From contig NZ_JQLU01000004.1 of assembly GCF_000744375.1 (NCBI RefSeq), forward strand, positions 1 to 64,000: a stretch of DNA of 64,000 nucleotides, read 5' to 3'. The notes under the pieces are model-generated. The model had not been told where the DNA came from. It was given only the letters and a program-made list of their open reading frames with translations, and ran no database searches. The position numbers and the translations under genes were made by a program. How positions within the stretch are numbered: position 1 is the first letter of the stretch; every line of letters begins with the position of its first letter. Below, piece by piece: positions 14,964 to 24,209 of this stretch. The DNA comes from Carnobacterium gallinarum DSM 4847 (GTDB lineage Bacteria > Bacillota > Bacilli > Lactobacillales > Carnobacteriaceae).

Positions 14964-16310
14964 ATGGAAAATGCAACAGATTATATCGCAAAAGTGTACA
15001 AAAAGGTGGAACAACGTGATCCAAATCAGGTGGAATTTCTACAAGCAGTGAAAGAATTTTTTGACACTATTGAACCAGTTATAGCTCGTCATCCCAAGTT
15101 GATTGAAGAAAATATTTTAGAACGAATTGTTGAACCTGAACGTATTTTTCAGTTTAGAGTACCTTGGACAGATGATCAAGGGAATGTTCAAGTGAATCGC
15201 GCTTTCCGTGTGCAATTTAGTTCAGCAATTGGACCATATAAAGGTGGCTTGCGTTTCCACCCAAGTGTTAATCAAAGTATTGTGAAGTTCTTAGGTTTTG
15301 AACAAATTTTTAAAAACAGCTTAACAGGTCTCCCAATTGGTGGCGGTAAAGGTGGAAGTGATTTTAATCCAAAAGGAAAATCTGATTTTGAAGTGATGCG
15401 TTTTTGCCAAAGTTTTATGACAGAATTACAAAAATATATTGGTCCAGATGTTGATGTTCCTGCGGGAGATATTGGTGTTGGTGGACGCGAAATTGGTTAT
15501 TTATTTGGCCAATATAAAAAGCTTAATGGATTTGGAGCAGGTGTCTTAACTGGAAAACCGATTCCGATGGGTGGTAGTTTAGCAAGGACAGAAGCAACTG
15601 GGTATGGTTTAGTGTATTTTACAGATGAAATGTTAAAAGATGCGGGTAAATCATTTGCCGGTGAAAAAGTAGTTGTTTCAGGTAGTGGGAATGTAGCTAT
15701 CTATGCAATTGAAAAAGTACATCAATTAGGTGGAACAGTCATTGCATGTTCAGATTCAAATGGTTATATTTTAGATCTAGATGGAATTAAAGTGGACACA
15801 GTGAAACGTCTAAAAGAAGTTGAGCGTAAACGTATTTCTGAATATGTTACTGAACATCCAACAGCAACATATGTTGAAGGTAGTGTTTGGGAACTTGAAG
15901 AGGAATTTCAAATTGCATTACCATCAGCAACTCAAAATGAAATTTCAGGAGCAACAGCTGAAAAATTAGTTAAACAAGGAGTTTATGCAGTCGCTGAGGG
16001 GGCAAATATGCCAAGTGATTTAGACGCAATTAAAGTTTATCAAACGAACAAAGTCTTATATGGACCTGCAAAAGCAGCAAATGCAGGTGGTGTTGCGGTT
16101 TCAGCATTAGAAATGAGCCAAAACAGCATTCGTTTAAGTTGGACGTTTGAAGAAGTAGATAGTCGTTTGAAAGATATTATGACGGATATTTATGTACAAT
16201 GTCGTGATGTTGCGAAAGAATATGGCGCAGAAGGTGACTTTGTTACTGGTGCCAATATTGCTGGTTTCTTAAAAGTTTCTGAAGCAATGCTATCTCAAGG
16301 TGTGTTATAA
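14964..16310 (+). CDS. gdhA: Glutamate dehydrogenase (NADP type)
   Basis: This 448-aa hexameric-type dehydrogenase interconverts 2-oxoglutarate plus ammonia and glutamate. The length and the N-terminus (VEQRDPNQVEFLQAVKEFF) match the anabolic NADP-dependent subfamily (E. coli GdhA). PIGGGKGGSDFNPKG contains the catalytic lysine region, and VVSGSGNVAIYAIEK is the dinucleotide-binding turn. An AGGGGTGGC site precedes the ATG. It has its own promoter region and terminator. With the aconitase-citrate synthase-isocitrate dehydrogenase cluster in this window it completes a glutamate synthesis route. Confidence 0.96.
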   Translation: MENATDYIAKVYKKVEQRDPNQVEFLQAVKEFFDTIEPVIARHPKLIEENILERIVEPERIFQFRVPWTDDQGNVQVNRAFRVQFSSAIGPYKGGLRFHPSVNQSIVKFLGFEQIFKNSLTGLPIGGGKGGSDFNPKGKSDFEVMRFCQSFMTELQKYIGPDVDVPAGDIGVGGREIGYLFGQYKKLNGFGAGVLTGKPIPMGGSLARTEATGYGLVYFTDEMLKDAGKSFAGEKVVVSGSGNVAIYAIEKVHQLGGTVIACSDSNGYILDLDGIKVDTVKRLKEVERKRISEYVTEHPTATYVEGSVWELEEEFQIALPSATQNEISGATAEKLVKQGVYAVAEGANMPSDLDAIKVYQTNKVLYGPAKAANAGGVAVSALEMSQNSIRLSWTFEEVDSRLKDIMTDIYVQCRDVAKEYGAEGDFVTGANIAGFLKVSEAMLSQGVL

Positions 16311-16326
16311 AATAGAAAATTGATGG

Positions 16327-16358
16327 AATAGAGCTGATTTCAGCTCTATTCTTTTTTT
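16327..16358 (+). terminator. Terminator after gdhA
   Basis: AATAGAGCTGA and its complement form an 11-bp stem, followed by TTTTTTT. Confidence 0.9.
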
Positions 16359-16484
16359 GTTATTGAAGATAAAAAGATGGTTTTTTTAGTTAAAGTTTCT
16401 GAAGCTTATAGATAATAAATTGAGTGTATTTGTTATTTTATCAATAAATAAAAGTTAGATTTTTTATTTATTTATTTTTTAGGG

Positions 16485-16513
16485 TTGACTTAAAATCTTG
16501 TTTGAGGTAAATT
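16485..16513 (+). promoter_or_regulatory. Promoter of the M-box/mgtA transcript
   Basis: TTGACT (16485-16490) and TAAATT (16508-16513) are 17 bp apart, about 20 bp before the riboswitch begins. Confidence 0.7.
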
Positions 16514-16535
16514 AGGGATGTAAAAGAATTGAATA

Positions 16536-16702
16536 CACGCTTCTGTTAGGTGAGGCTCCTATATGGAAAAATGCTGCTGCCCAAAAATATCGAGAGATGC
16601 CAATGGGTCAACAAGTTTGGTCGGATTAAGGCCATTTTTAACGTAGCTGATTTGAACAAAATCTACGCCATATAGTGCTAAAGCTCGACGATGGAGAATA
16701 GC
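16536..16702 (+). ncRNA. M-box (ykoK) Mg2+ riboswitch
   Basis: The aptamer consensus is readable in order: CTTCTGTTAGGTGAGGCTCC, TATATGG, GCTGCTGCCCAAAAAT, GATGCCAATGGGTCAACA, TTAACGTAGCTGATTT, CGCCATATAGTGCTAAAGCT and CGACGATGGAG. The TATATGG/CCATATA closing pairing is intact. With high Mg2+ the aptamer folds and the downstream terminator (16770-16810) forms. With low Mg2+ transcription continues into the P-type ATPase gene. The match is strong enough that I regard it as certain in class. Confidence 0.95.
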
Positions 16703-16769
16703 TTATTACCCTTATTTTGTTATAAGTTGGTAGTACAATGTGAACTAGTTTATTTATTCTGAACTTTTT

Positions 16770-16810
16770 AGCATACTTTCTGATCGTTGAATAGAGAGTA
16801 TGCTTTTTTT
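16770..16810 (+). terminator. Expression-platform terminator of the M-box
   Basis: AGCATACTTTCT pairs with AGAGAGTATGCT (one G-U) over an 11-base loop, followed by seven T. It lies 68 bp after the aptamer. Confidence 0.85.
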
Positions 16811-16975
16811 GTATGCTAATTAACCGATGAATGATTTAAAGACGGATTCATCAACCAAATCAACCAATAAGAAGTGCTAAAACGAGGGAGTTTTTTTTAA
16901 GTTGTGTATTACTGGTCGTAAGTTGACCTGTTTATTAGATAGATAAATTTAGTATAAAAAAGAGAGGTGAGTGTT

Positions 16976-17077
16976 ATGGAAAGAAAAGCAACGAAAGACA
17001 GTAGCGATCCTGGAAGTCAGATGCTGCAAGAAAAGTTAAGCCGACTTACCGATGCTCACTTGTCTAAAATAGAGTGA
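16976..17077 (+). CDS. Small ORF between the M-box and mgtA (33 aa)
   Basis: An ATG after AGAGAGGTGAG opens a 33-codon frame that begins MERKATKDSSDPGSQ and ends DAHLSKIE. It ends 49 bp before the mgtA start. It lies past the riboswitch terminator, so it would be made only at low Mg2+. It is hydrophilic and charged, with no membrane segment. It might be a small regulatory protein or a leader peptide, or chance. The good ribosome binding site is its main support. Confidence 0.45.
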   Translation: MERKATKDSSDPGSQMLQEKLSRLTDAHLSKIE

Positions 17078-17126
17078 TTATAGTAGTAACGTTTCTCTTT
17101 TCTTGCTAGAAAGTGAGGAAAAGAAA

Positions 17127-19745
17127 ATGATGAATGTTAGAAGAAATCAAATTAAGACAGAAAAAAAATCAAAAGATGCAGAATTAAAAAAATTAGGCTA
17201 TTTAAATGAAGAGGAAGTTTTAACTAGTTTAAAAACAAGTTTAGCAGGTATTAGTGAAGTTGAGGCAAAAGAGCGTTTGGAAACAGTGGGACCCAATATT
17301 GTGGCTTCGCAAAAGCCTACGCCTTGGTATATTTTATTAATAGACTCTTTTAAAGATCCCTTTGTGTATGTATTGATGCTCTTGTTGGTCGTTTCAGCAG
17401 CTACAAATGATATTGAAGCAAGTATTGTAATGGGAATGATGATCCTGTTTAGTGCTGGAATTCGTTTTGTACAAGAATTTCGCTCACAAAAAGCTAGTTT
17501 AGCATTAAAAGAATTAATTGAAACTACGTGTGCAGTAACTCGAGATGGATTAACTCGTGAAATTCCAATTGATGAAGTAGTTCCAGGAGATATCGTAGTT
17601 CTTTCAACTGGCGATATGATACCAGCAGATGCACGTTTGATTTGGACTAAAGATTTGTTTGTTAATCAATCTTCATTAACAGGTGAATCAATGCCTGTAG
17701 AAAAATTTGTTCGAGTTGAAAAACAGATTAATGATGAGAATGAAACAGCTTTGGATTTGTCAAATCTTGCATTTATGGGAACCGATGTGTTAAGTGGTCA
17801 AGGCCGGATTGTTATTTTGAAAACTGGGAAAGAAACGTTCTTTGGTGATGTTGCCTCAAATGTTTCAGAAAAACGGGGTGAGACAAGCTTCGATCGTGGT
17901 GTGAAAGATATTAGCAAGTTGTTGATTCGATTTATGCTAGTGATGGTACCAATTGTTTTCCTAATTAATGGATTGACAAAAGGTGATTGGAGTCAGGCTT
18001 TCTTTTTCTCAATTGCGGTTGCAGTAGGTTTGACACCAGAAATGTTGCCAATGATTATTACAAGCAATCTAGCTAAAGGTGCCATTACAATGTCTAAAAA
18101 GAAAGTAATTGTAAAGGAATTAAATGCGATTCAAAATTTAGGAGCAATGGATATTTTATGTACAGATAAAACGGGGACAATTACAGAAGACAAAGTTGTC
18201 CTAGTTCGACATGTCAATCCAATTGGAGATGAATGTCAACGTGTTTTAGAGTTGGCTTATCTAAATTCTAATTATCAAACAGGTTGGAAAAATTTAATGG
18301 ACCATGCAGTCATTCAATATTTTGATGAAAATAAAGAACAAATCATCATTGGTGATGTTGAAAAAATTGACGAGATTCCTTTTGACTTTTCAAGACGTCG
18401 TTTAACTGTAGCGGTGAACAATCGTGGACATCAATTAATGGTGACCAAAGGTGCCGTTGAAGAAATGATGAAGATTTGTCAATTTGTTGAATTAGGTGAT
18501 GAAGTTATTCCGCTAACACCAGAACTTGAACAAAAAATGCTAGATGTTAGTGTGAAAATGAATAAAGAGGGTATGCGTGTACTGGCAGTTGCTTATAAAA
18601 AGGATGTCCATACAACGGCAACTTATTCTGTTGAAGATGAAAAAGAGATGATTCTAGTTGGTTTCATGGGATTCTTAGATCCAGCCAAAGCTTCTTCAAT
18701 TCCAGCAATTCAATCACTTCACAATCATGGTGTAACGGTTAAAGTTTTAACAGGTGACAATGAAGTTGTGTCAATGAAAGTTTGTCGTGACGTTGGGATT
18801 GATGTTGGTGAGGTTTTATTGGGAACTCAGGTGGAGCAAATGAGTGATACAGAATTAATGGCTGCTACAGAAAGATCTAATTTGTTTGCTAAATTAAACC
18901 CACTTCAAAAAGCTCGAATCATTTCTTTATTACAAGAAAAAGGACATACCGTTGGTTTTATGGGAGATGGAATTAATGATGCTCCAGCATTACGTAAAGC
19001 AGATGTAGGTATTTCAGTTGATACAGCAGCAGATATTACGAAAGAAGCAAGTTCCATTATTTTATTAGAAAAGAGTTTAACTGTCTTAGAAGATGGTATT
19101 TTGGAAGGCCGTACTGTATTTAGTAATATGATGAAATATATCAAAATGACGATTAGTTCTAACTTTGGGAATGTTTTTAGTGTACTAGTAGCAAGCGCCT
19201 TTCTACCATTTTTACCAATGCTTTCAATTCAATTACTTGTGCAAAATCTAATCTATGATGTTGCACAGTTGACGATTCCATGGGATAGAGTGGATGAAGA
19301 AGAATTGCGTTTGCCTTCTAAATGGACAACAAGTAATCTAATGAAATTTACTTTAAGTATTGGACCAATTAGTTTAATCTTTGATATTTTAACTTTCTTG
19401 TTAATGTGGTTTGTTTTTCAAGCAAATACGATTCAAAGTTCAGGATTGTTCCATTCTGGCTGGTTTGTCATTGGTTTGATTACACAAACTGTTGTCGTTC
19501 ACATTATTCGGACACAAAAAATTCCGTTTATCCAAAGTCGTGCAAGCTTAGTGGTTACATTGTCAACAGTTGTTGTGATTGGAATTGCTGTTTTATTCCC
19601 AAGTAGTATTTTGGGAGGAATGGTTGATTTAGTGGCATTACCAAACACTTACTGGCCATGGATGATTGGAATAGTTCTAGTGTACATTTTAACAGTACAA
19701 TTAGTTAAAACAATCTATATTAAAATCAATAAAGAATGGCTTTAA
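17127..19745 (+). CDS. mgtA: P-type Mg2+ transport ATPase
   Basis: This protein of about 872 aa belongs to the P3B ATPases that import Mg2+. It has a cation-ATPase N-terminus (about 20-90), TGES in SLTGESMPVEK (actuator), the metal-site helix VGLTPEMLPMI, the phosphorylation site CTDKTGT with Asp347, and the hinge GDGINDAPA. About ten membrane helices are expected, four of them near the C-terminus. The start at 17127 follows GAGGAA by seven bases. The alternative TTG at 17103 has no site. The upstream M-box independently supports Mg2+ as the substrate. Confidence 0.95.
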   Translation: MMNVRRNQIKTEKKSKDAELKKLGYLNEEEVLTSLKTSLAGISEVEAKERLETVGPNIVASQKPTPWYILLIDSFKDPFVYVLMLLLVVSAATNDIEASIVMGMMILFSAGIRFVQEFRSQKASLALKELIETTCAVTRDGLTREIPIDEVVPGDIVVLSTGDMIPADARLIWTKDLFVNQSSLTGESMPVEKFVRVEKQINDENETALDLSNLAFMGTDVLSGQGRIVILKTGKETFFGDVASNVSEKRGETSFDRGVKDISKLLIRFMLVMVPIVFLINGLTKGDWSQAFFFSIAVAVGLTPEMLPMIITSNLAKGAITMSKKKVIVKELNAIQNLGAMDILCTDKTGTITEDKVVLVRHVNPIGDECQRVLELAYLNSNYQTGWKNLMDHAVIQYFDENKEQIIIGDVEKIDEIPFDFSRRRLTVAVNNRGHQLMVTKGAVEEMMKICQFVELGDEVIPLTPELEQKMLDVSVKMNKEGMRVLAVAYKKDVHTTATYSVEDEKEMILVGFMGFLDPAKASSIPAIQSLHNHGVTVKVLTGDNEVVSMKVCRDVGIDVGEVLLGTQVEQMSDTELMAATERSNLFAKLNPLQKARIISLLQEKGHTVGFMGDGINDAPALRKADVGISVDTAADITKEASSIILLEKSLTVLEDGILEGRTVFSNMMKYIKMTISSNFGNVFSVLVASAFLPFLPMLSIQLLVQNLIYDVAQLTIPWDRVDEEELRLPSKWTTSNLMKFTLSIGPISLIFDILTFLLMWFVFQANTIQSSGLFHSGWFVIGLITQTVVVHIIRTQKIPFIQSRASLVVTLSTVVVIGIAVLFPSSILGGMVDLVALPNTYWPWMIGIVLVYILTVQLVKTIYIKINKEWL

Positions 19746-19752
19746 TAAGAGA

Positions 19753-19794
19753 AACCCTTTGATTATTCTTGATTAATCAAAGGGTTATTTTTTT
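19753..19794 (+). terminator. Terminator after mgtA
   Basis: AACCCTTTGATTA and its complement form a 13-bp stem, followed by a T run. Confidence 0.9.
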
Positions 19795-20201
19795 ATGGAT
19801 TTTTACTATATAATAGAAGGAATTTTCAAAAACAGAAGATAAATACAGTTAATTTAATTCAGTTAAGAAAAACAATCTTGTTTGAAAAGGAGCAATCAGA
19901 GTAAAAAAAGTGTTAAAAATTTTTAAAAAAATGAATTATGAGAAAAAATTAATTTAATTAAAAAACATTGTGAAAAAAATATAATGATTGTTCTGTGTTA
20001 CTTATTACACAAAAAAATAATACAGTTTTTTAGTACGAGTATAACAGTTCGATGTTGAATCAACGCTTTTTTATAAAATTCTTGTTTTTTTTCCTTTGCT
20101 TTTTTTCATTATCATTCTATAAAATTAAACAAGTGAAAGTATTCACTATCCTGACAAGGTCTTTCTGTTTTTTAAGCTCTCAAAGGGTTTTTAATCTTTT
20201 T
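19795..20201. other. Gene-free, very AT-rich stretch left of the insertion sequence
   Basis: No gene or convincing RNA is seen. A TATAAT-like element occurs near 19811 and AAAGGAGC near 19886, but only a 15-codon frame follows. Before the insertion this DNA was the far upstream region of the pdh operon. Confidence 0.5.
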
Positions 20202-20228
20202 TGCCTAAAAAAAAGAAACTAGAAGACT
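20202..20228 (+). repeat. 27-bp direct repeat, left copy (target duplication)
   Basis: This 27-bp sequence (TTGCCTAAAAAAAAGAAACT then AGAAGAC) abuts the left inverted repeat of the insertion sequence and is repeated exactly at 21809-21835. Confidence 0.88.
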
Positions 20229-20264
20229 GTCAAGCGAAAGGTAAAATGTCCTAAACCTTAAGCT

Positions 20265-20310
20265 CACATTAATGCAAGCTTTTCCTTCGTAAAAACTTGC
20301 ATTAATGTGA
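20265..20310 (-). terminator. Hairpin at the left end of the insertion sequence
   Basis: A 15-bp perfect stem (TCACATTAATGCAAG and complement) with a 16-base loop lies downstream of the transposase stop. It could terminate the transposase transcript or shield the element from outside transcription. No strong T run is seen. Confidence 0.55.
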
Positions 20311-20331
20311 CCGTATTTGGTAAAATGAGTG

Positions 20332-21738
20332 TTAAGCTGCTCGTTCAGCTTCGTATTCTTCGAGTGTTTTTCCGATGCTGCGAAGATATCTTTTGAAAGA
20401 CTCTAGTTTCCACGGGTGAGATTGTGGGGGAATATACTGGCGTCTTTCTTTTTTTTGCTCTGGAATCGGGTCAAACTCTGTTGAATAGTCGTCATGTTCT
20501 TTCAGTCTCCTTGTTGTGTATATTTTTTCAGCGATATTTACATAGATTTCGCCGTTAAAGGATTCGATAACGAGGGCTTTTGATCCGCGTGTAAAGTACT
20601 GATCTTCGCTACCCTCCGTCGGTAAATAGTAGTTATTTTGATACCGAATGTGATGCCCACTATCGATTTTTCTATTTGCGACTCGTGCTAATAATAAATT
20701 CATCTCTGATTTCGTAGGTGCCTTCTCATAGATTGATTCCTTCGTCTTATTACCAAACTTCCTGTTAAATGATTGAATCCATTTTGTTAAAAAATGATTG
20801 GCTTCCACAATAGATTGGATCCCTGCTAATTCTAAATCTACAGGAAGTCGTGATTGAACCGTGCCGTTTAATCGTTCTACACGGCCTTTCGCTTGTGGAA
20901 TAGAGGAGGTACGAATGTCAATACCGAGTTGATGGCAGGCAAAACCAAATTGCGTGAAGGTATCTTCCTCAACGACTTTCTTGGTTTTGGATTGATAGTC
21001 AAAAACGGTTCGTTTATCGGTTAAAAAAGCTAAAGGAATCCCTCGGTTACGGAGGATCTGATGGAGCACATGATAATAGCCATTGAGCGTTTCTTGCGTG
21101 TCGAAATACCCACCAACGATATCCCCAGAAGCGTCATCAATCGCTAAGTGAAGATGGGTGACGTCGTTCCCGAACCAATTGTATGAACTGGCATCCATTT
21201 GAATCAGCTCTCCTTGGTATTTTTTCCTAGAGCGGCTAGGATGGATTTTTTCGGGTGAAGCCAGTTGATCTTCGGCTCTTGGAAGCAGTGGATTATCAAG
21301 CTTTGTCTTTGCTTTCATTGATTGTGCTTTGATTCGAGCTTTTATTTTTTTTCGTGTCTTTCTTTGTGTTTTAGGTGAGATAATATTCGCTAGGTATAAA
21401 ATATTTCGAATCGTTGTATCGGTGTAACAGATCGCATAATCCTCCTTTAATATTTCAGTAAAGTGCTTCACATTCGGTTTTATATTAAACTGTTGATAAA
21501 GCCCAATGATTTGTTTTTTTACATCCTCCGGTACGGCATGCATCTGTTTTTTTCCTCTATTGCCGTGTGAAAAAACAGCCTTTCCTCCTTCTTGATATTT
21601 TTGGATTAATCGATTGACTTGTCTGATCGAGAGATCTAGTTCAACACAAGCTCTCTTCTTATCTTTTCTTTTTTCTGTGACAGCTTTTATTACGTTATAT
21701 TTCTTATCTTCATTCATTGTTAGTATTATCCTTTTCAT
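20332..21738 (-). CDS. IS1202-type DDE transposase
   Basis: This 468-aa transposase has an N-terminal helix-turn-helix region (about 10-75; ACVELDLSIRQVNRLIQKY), an integrase-core DDE domain with D in ELIQMDASSYNW, D in FLTDKRTVF and E in GRVERLNGTVQSRLP, and a basic C-terminal region. The start is either ATG 21738 or ATG 21717. AAAGGA lies eleven bases before the second, and neither choice is decisive. The frame is intact. Length and layout fit the ISNCY/IS1202 group rather than IS3 or IS30. Confidence 0.92.
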   Translation of the reverse strand: MKRIILTMNEDKKYNVIKAVTEKRKDKKRACVELDLSIRQVNRLIQKYQEGGKAVFSHGNRGKKQMHAVPEDVKKQIIGLYQQFNIKPNVKHFTEILKEDYAICYTDTTIRNILYLANIISPKTQRKTRKKIKARIKAQSMKAKTKLDNPLLPRAEDQLASPEKIHPSRSRKKYQGELIQMDASSYNWFGNDVTHLHLAIDDASGDIVGGYFDTQETLNGYYHVLHQILRNRGIPLAFLTDKRTVFDYQSKTKKVVEEDTFTQFGFACHQLGIDIRTSSIPQAKGRVERLNGTVQSRLPVDLELAGIQSIVEANHFLTKWIQSFNRKFGNKTKESIYEKAPTKSEMNLLLARVANRKIDSGHHIRYQNNYYLPTEGSEDQYFTRGSKALVIESFNGEIYVNIAEKIYTTRRLKEHDDYSTEFDPIPEQKKERRQYIPPQSHPWKLESFKRYLRSIGKTLEEYEAERAA

Positions 21739-21781
21739 GGTTTGATTTTATCACGAAGGGACATTTTGTGCTTCGATTACA

Positions 21782-21808
21782 TTAAGACATTATCATGTTC
21801 GAACGATA
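21782..21808. other. 27-bp extra segment between the IS and the right direct repeat
   Basis: These 27 bases (TTAAGACATTATCATGTTCG then AACGATA) have the same length as the target duplication but an unrelated sequence. They may be donor flank carried in with the element. Confidence 0.6.
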
Positions 21809-21835
21809 TTGCCTAAAAAAAAGAAACTAGAAGAC
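21809..21835 (+). repeat. 27-bp direct repeat, right copy
   Basis: It is an exact copy of 20202-20228 and ends at the base before the pdh -35 element. Confidence 0.88.
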
Positions 21836-21864
21836 TTGCATCTAACATGAAAGCGTGTTAAATT
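21836..21864 (+). promoter_or_regulatory. Probable pdh operon promoter
   Basis: TTGCAT (21836-21841) and TAAATT (21859-21864) are 17 bp apart, about 105 bp before pdhA. The insertion left this core promoter intact but replaced everything upstream of the 27-bp repeat. Confidence 0.6.
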
Positions 21865-21967
21865 AAAAGAGTAAAGAGAACACACTAATACAGTTTTAGT
21901 GCTCTGTATAAAACAGCATTTTACACAAAAACAAAAAATAGATGGTAAAAGAGAGAGGAATGGGTAA

Positions 21968-23083
<1,116 letters not shown>

Positions 23084-23085
23084 TC

Positions 23086-24063
23086 ATGGCACAAAAAACA
23101 ATGATCCAAGCGATTACCGATGCGCTTGCACTTGAACTTGGTAAAGATGAAAACGTCTTGATTTTCGGTGAAGACGTTGGGAATAACGGTGGAGTATTCC
23201 GTGCAACTGAAGGCTTACAAGAAAAATATGGCGTAGACCGCGTATTTGATACACCTCTTGCTGAATCAGGAATTGGTGGGTTAGCAATTGGATTGGCATT
23301 AGAAGGTTTCCGTCCAGTTCCAGAAATCCAATTCTTTGGATTTGTATTTGAAGTAATGGATTCAATCGTAGGTCAAGCAGCGCGTACTCGTTACCGTATG
23401 AGTGGTACTCGTAACTTGCCGATTACATTCCGTGCGCCATTTGGTGGAGGAGTTCATACTCCAGAGCTTCACTCAGATAATTTAGAAGGGTTAATTGCTC
23501 AATCACCTGGTATTAAGATTGTCATTCCAAGTAACCCATATGATGCAAAAGGACTTTTAATTTCGTCAATTCGTGACAATGATCCAGTTGTGTTCTTAGA
23601 ACATATGAAATTATATCGTTCTTTCCGTGACGAAGTTCCAGATGAAGCTTACACAGTTCCTCTAGGTAAAGCAGCTATTTCTAAAGAAGGTACTGACGTT
23701 TCAGTTATTACCTATGGTGCGATGGTTCGCGAAGCTCTTAAAACAGCTGAAAAACTTGAAAAAGAAGGCATTTCAGTTGAAGTTGTCGATCTTAGAACGG
23801 TTTCTCCATTAGATATTGAAACAATTATTGCTTCAGTTGAAAAAACTGGTCGTGTTGTAGTTGTTCAAGAAGCTCAACGTCAAGCTGGTGTTGGTGCAAT
23901 GGTTATGTCTGAAATTTCAGAGCGTGCAATTCTTTCGTTAGAAGCGCCAATTGGTCGTGTTGCAGCACCGGATACTGTTTTCCCATTCGGTCAAGCAGAA
24001 AACATTTGGTTACCAAATGCAGCAGATATTGAAGCTAAAGTTAAAGAAGTATACAACTTCTAA
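23086..24063 (+). CDS. pdhB: Pyruvate dehydrogenase E1 component, beta subunit
   Basis: This 325-aa partner of PdhA forms the rest of the E1 active site. It starts [25 protein letters not shown], where the glutamate activates the ThDP ring. The [13 protein letters not shown] loop and the C-terminal transketolase-like domain ([25 protein letters not shown]) are normal. Length is typical. It lies 2 bp after pdhA, with its ribosome binding site (AAGGAGA) inside the pdhA end. A hairpin follows before pdhC. Confidence 0.97.
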   Translation: MAQKTMIQAITDALALELGKDENVLIFGEDVGNNGGVFRATEGLQEKYGVDRVFDTPLAESGIGGLAIGLALEGFRPVPEIQFFGFVFEVMDSIVGQAARTRYRMSGTRNLPITFRAPFGGGVHTPELHSDNLEGLIAQSPGIKIVIPSNPYDAKGLLISSIRDNDPVVFLEHMKLYRSFRDEVPDEAYTVPLGKAAISKEGTDVSVITYGAMVREALKTAEKLEKEGISVEVVDLRTVSPLDIETIIASVEKTGRVVVVQEAQRQAGVGAMVMSEISERAILSLEAPIGRVAAPDTVFPFGQAENIWLPNAADIEAKVKEVYNF

Positions 24064-24080
24064 ACAAAATAAATGTTTAA

Positions 24081-24130
24081 CAAATACAATCAATCCTTTC
24101 AAATTAGTTATTGATTGATTGTATTTGTTT
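24081..24130 (+). terminator. Hairpin between pdhB and pdhC (weak terminator or processing site)
   Basis: A 14-bp perfect stem (CAAATACAATCAAT and complement, 19-base loop) ends in TTTATAAG, a poor T run. In the operon it could allow partial termination or stabilise the pdhAB mRNA. Confidence 0.55.
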
Positions 24131-24209
24131 ATAAGTGCAAATTAAAATTGAGCGAAATGATGCTTGTAACTAAAAAATTAGTTAGTTAAAAGAAGGGAAG
24201 TTATCAAAA

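Larger units (their letters stand above)
20229..21781 (-). mobile_element. IS1202-like insertion sequence (ISNCY group), about 1553 bp
   Basis: The element is bounded by imperfect terminal inverted repeats of about 23 bp: TGTCAAGCGAAAGGTAAAAT at the left (from 20229) and TGTAATCGAAGCACAAAATG at the right, read on the reverse strand (ending at 21781). Both then continue GTCC. One long reverse-strand transposase gene fills it, with a strong terminator hairpin at the left end. A 27-bp direct repeat lies outside, matching the unusually long target duplications known for IS1202. The right repeat copy is offset from the element by 27 extra bases. The transposase is intact, so it could be active. 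Confidence 0.85.

Noticed and set aside
19866-19960. Tiny gene (15 codons) after AAAGGAGC
   Set aside because: Too short, the start is a GTG too far from the site, and the DNA is simple AT-rich sequence.
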